Below, piece by piece: positions 62,369 to 64,000 of a DNA stretch of 64,000 nucleotides. The translations under genes were made by a program, and so were the position numbers. Origin of the DNA: Anodontia alba. Its lineage: Eukaryota; Mollusca; Bivalvia; Lucinida; Lucinidae. The number at the start of each line of letters is the position of its first letter. The stretch's first letter is position 1. The stretch is from contig OZ024825.1 of NCBI GenBank assembly GCA_964016985.1, forward strand, positions 7,315,056 to 7,379,055. The letters are read 5' to 3'. The notes under the pieces are model-generated. The model saw nothing but the letters and a program-made list of their open reading frames with translations. It did no database searches and was not told the origin of the DNA.

Positions 62369-62430
62369 GTAAGTTTCTGCCTTGCTGGCACCATGTAATT
62401 GTAGCTTAATCTTGCAAAGAGGATGCGAAT

Positions 62431-63667
62431 CAGGGCTAGGGAAAACCGGAAAAATAGTCGGTCTGGACCGAAATTAAGAATTCTGGACCAATTTCAAACA
62501 CCCCAAAACGCTAATAAATCGGTCCAACATTTCCCAAACCAACCAATTTTCACAAATCAATGATGTCTAAAAAGTCACAAACGGTCTAGTCTTTCCAAAC
62601 TGACAACGTCCGCGCACCTTTTAAATGCGATATTATGGTAGTTAAAAGGCTCTAAACGGTCATTTGACATGTATATTGGAGAGACAGCTGAATAACGGCA
62701 ATTTAACCGCAGCACAAATTAATTACGTCATTATCCAAACATTGTCAAAAAATCAACACTTCACTGACCTTTGTGCGGTAAACAAGCGATTAACACGAAT
62801 CATCAGTAACGGTAGTCTGATAATTAATCCGTTTGTGTGACACGTGTGAATACACTGAGACTGCAAAACATCCAGGTGCAGTCGGCGTGTCCAAAAGATC
62901 AAAGGTCGCTTTACTGAGAGTGATAAAAGAATGCACCGCTTGAACGCACCCGTTTTCTTCCTCTTCTTTTTTGTTTTGATCAACACGGTTTGTCGGTCCC
63001 AGATTCGATAAATAAATTCCCAAACCGTGTACGTCCTTATCAGATGTCGCATACAACGGCATCTGATCTGGGTATAATTGATTGCTTCTTTTTTTTTGTT
63101 GTTGTTGTTGATTGCCGAGTATAATTCAAGGTAGATTTCACAGTAAAAATAAGTAATGCACCACTTGCGCTAGGCAAGATTGGTCAGTGCTTAAAATTTA
63201 AGCAGTCTGATTAAATCTTGAAACTATGAAAACTGCAAAACCGCCCGTGGCGCAGGCCTTTTTTATTAGACCTAATTAGGTCCATGAAAGTCGTTTCATT
63301 CCGTCTCTCCTGTTCGCGTTTATACAAGATGGGAATCAGTTGTTTATAAATAGTTTAGGAAAACCCTGCGGAGGTGGAAATAACAACAAAACCGTTTTTT
63401 CTTCTTTTTTTTTTTTTTTTTTCTTTCTTTTTACATACCTGACTGTATTTATTGATGACGCCAGCTTTGATCATGCTCGTTGTACCCGGACTTCCGTCAT
63501 ATAACGGAGTTGAGGTGTATTATTTAAAAGGAGTTATAGGACTGCCAATTGTCATTAGTTTTCGTGACAGGTGATATACACATATTTTTTTTTTTGGAAA
63601 TGGGCTCATTGATGACGTCATCGTCATCGGCTGGACCGATTCAGATTTCAAAATTTCCAGAGCCCTG
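62431..63667. mobile_element. hAT-like non-autonomous element
   Basis: Ends CAGGGCTAGGGAAA and TTTCCAGAGCCCTG with a perfect 8-bp target duplication ATGCGAAT (62423-62430, 63668-63675). The subterminal CGGTCTGGACCGA and TCGGCTGGACCGATTC match. 1237 bp, no transposase. The 8-bp duplication and CAGGG ends are hAT hallmarks. A hairpin remnant sits at 63030-63075. Confidence 0.9.
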
Positions 63668-63884
63668 ATGCGAATATATACATATTGTATTCTGCATTTA
63701 GTATTTACCCTAACTAATCACTCACAAACTAAACAAAGCCAGCATGGCTTATACATAAAACCTAGATGATTCCAGCACCGATGACTCATTTTCCTTGGCT
63801 AAGTCAAACTCGTTTTTGAGTCCTTTGGAGATTCTCAAGAAAATAAATATTTGGGGCTATTTTGGAAATTTTTCCTATTTTATC

Positions 63885-63972
63885 ATGAAAATGTATGTTG
63901 TGTGTACTCATTAGAATCACCTCATCAACTTGATTCTAATGAGTACACTCAGCATACCATTTTTTCATAGAT
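63885..63972. repeat. Foldback hairpin at right edge
   Basis: ATGTTGTGTGTACTCATTAG and CTAATGAGTACACTCAGCAT arms around a TCACCTCATCAACTTGA tip; same family as the other foldbacks. Confidence 0.75.
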
Positions 63973-64000
63973 CGAAATGATATATATTATTCCCATTTGT

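Overview
The window is eukaryotic nuclear DNA, most likely from a bivalve mollusc. Short exons have GT/AG borders and are separated by introns of 0.5-9 kb packed with mobile elements. The organism call rests on repeat types I associate with bivalve genomes: TGACCTTGACC-rich tandem elements, elements starting AGCTCACCTGAGC, heads of the TATACCCCC...GGGGGTATA type, and mollusc-like LINEs. It is an inference, and I cannot name a species.

One host gene fills the window on the + strand. It is the 5' and central part of a TUT4/TUT7 (ZCCHC11/ZCCHC6) terminal uridylyltransferase. I placed 20 coding exons between 2974 and 62368. Their phases all agree and they join to 1296 codons. In order the protein has a hydrophilic N-terminus, a Lys-rich acidic segment, a matrin-type C2H2 zinc finger, a degenerate nucleotidyltransferase (NTase) and PAP-associated module (D-x-N instead of D-x-D), a 434-residue acidic Ser-rich linker in one 1.3-kb exon, a CCHC zinc knuckle, and a second NTase with intact catalytic aspartates (D1135, D1137, D1195). 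The rest of the second PAP-associated domain and the stop codon lie past the right edge. An untranslated first exon must lie upstream of 2958.

The introns are a mosaic of mobile elements. LINEs: an inverted CR1/Jockey-like fragment (803-1395), two minus-strand fragments of a LINE with a PHD-like finger (1395-2068 and 12565-13450), and a 3.2-kb decayed LINE ending in a C2H2 finger (6400-9614). DNA transposons: an almost complete Tc1-type element (60444-62022), a hAT-like element with a perfect 8-bp target duplication (62431-63667), and two elements with pogo/Tigger-type ends (15290-15620 and 56510-58775). Others: eight copies of a TTAA-flanked ~200-bp MITE, a second TTAA-flanked hairpin family, at least six copies of a tRNA-derived SINE (four with target duplications), two copies of a 2.2-kb element 46 kb apart, and over a dozen foldback hairpins.

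The least ordinary signals are these. A tandem array of ten units copies an exon-intron junction directly behind exon 18. Hairpin families keep their arms constant while their tips differ but stay self-complementary. Elements sit within about 10-20 nt of splice sites (exons 3, 5 and 14). I found no prokaryote-type system, CRISPR array or operon.
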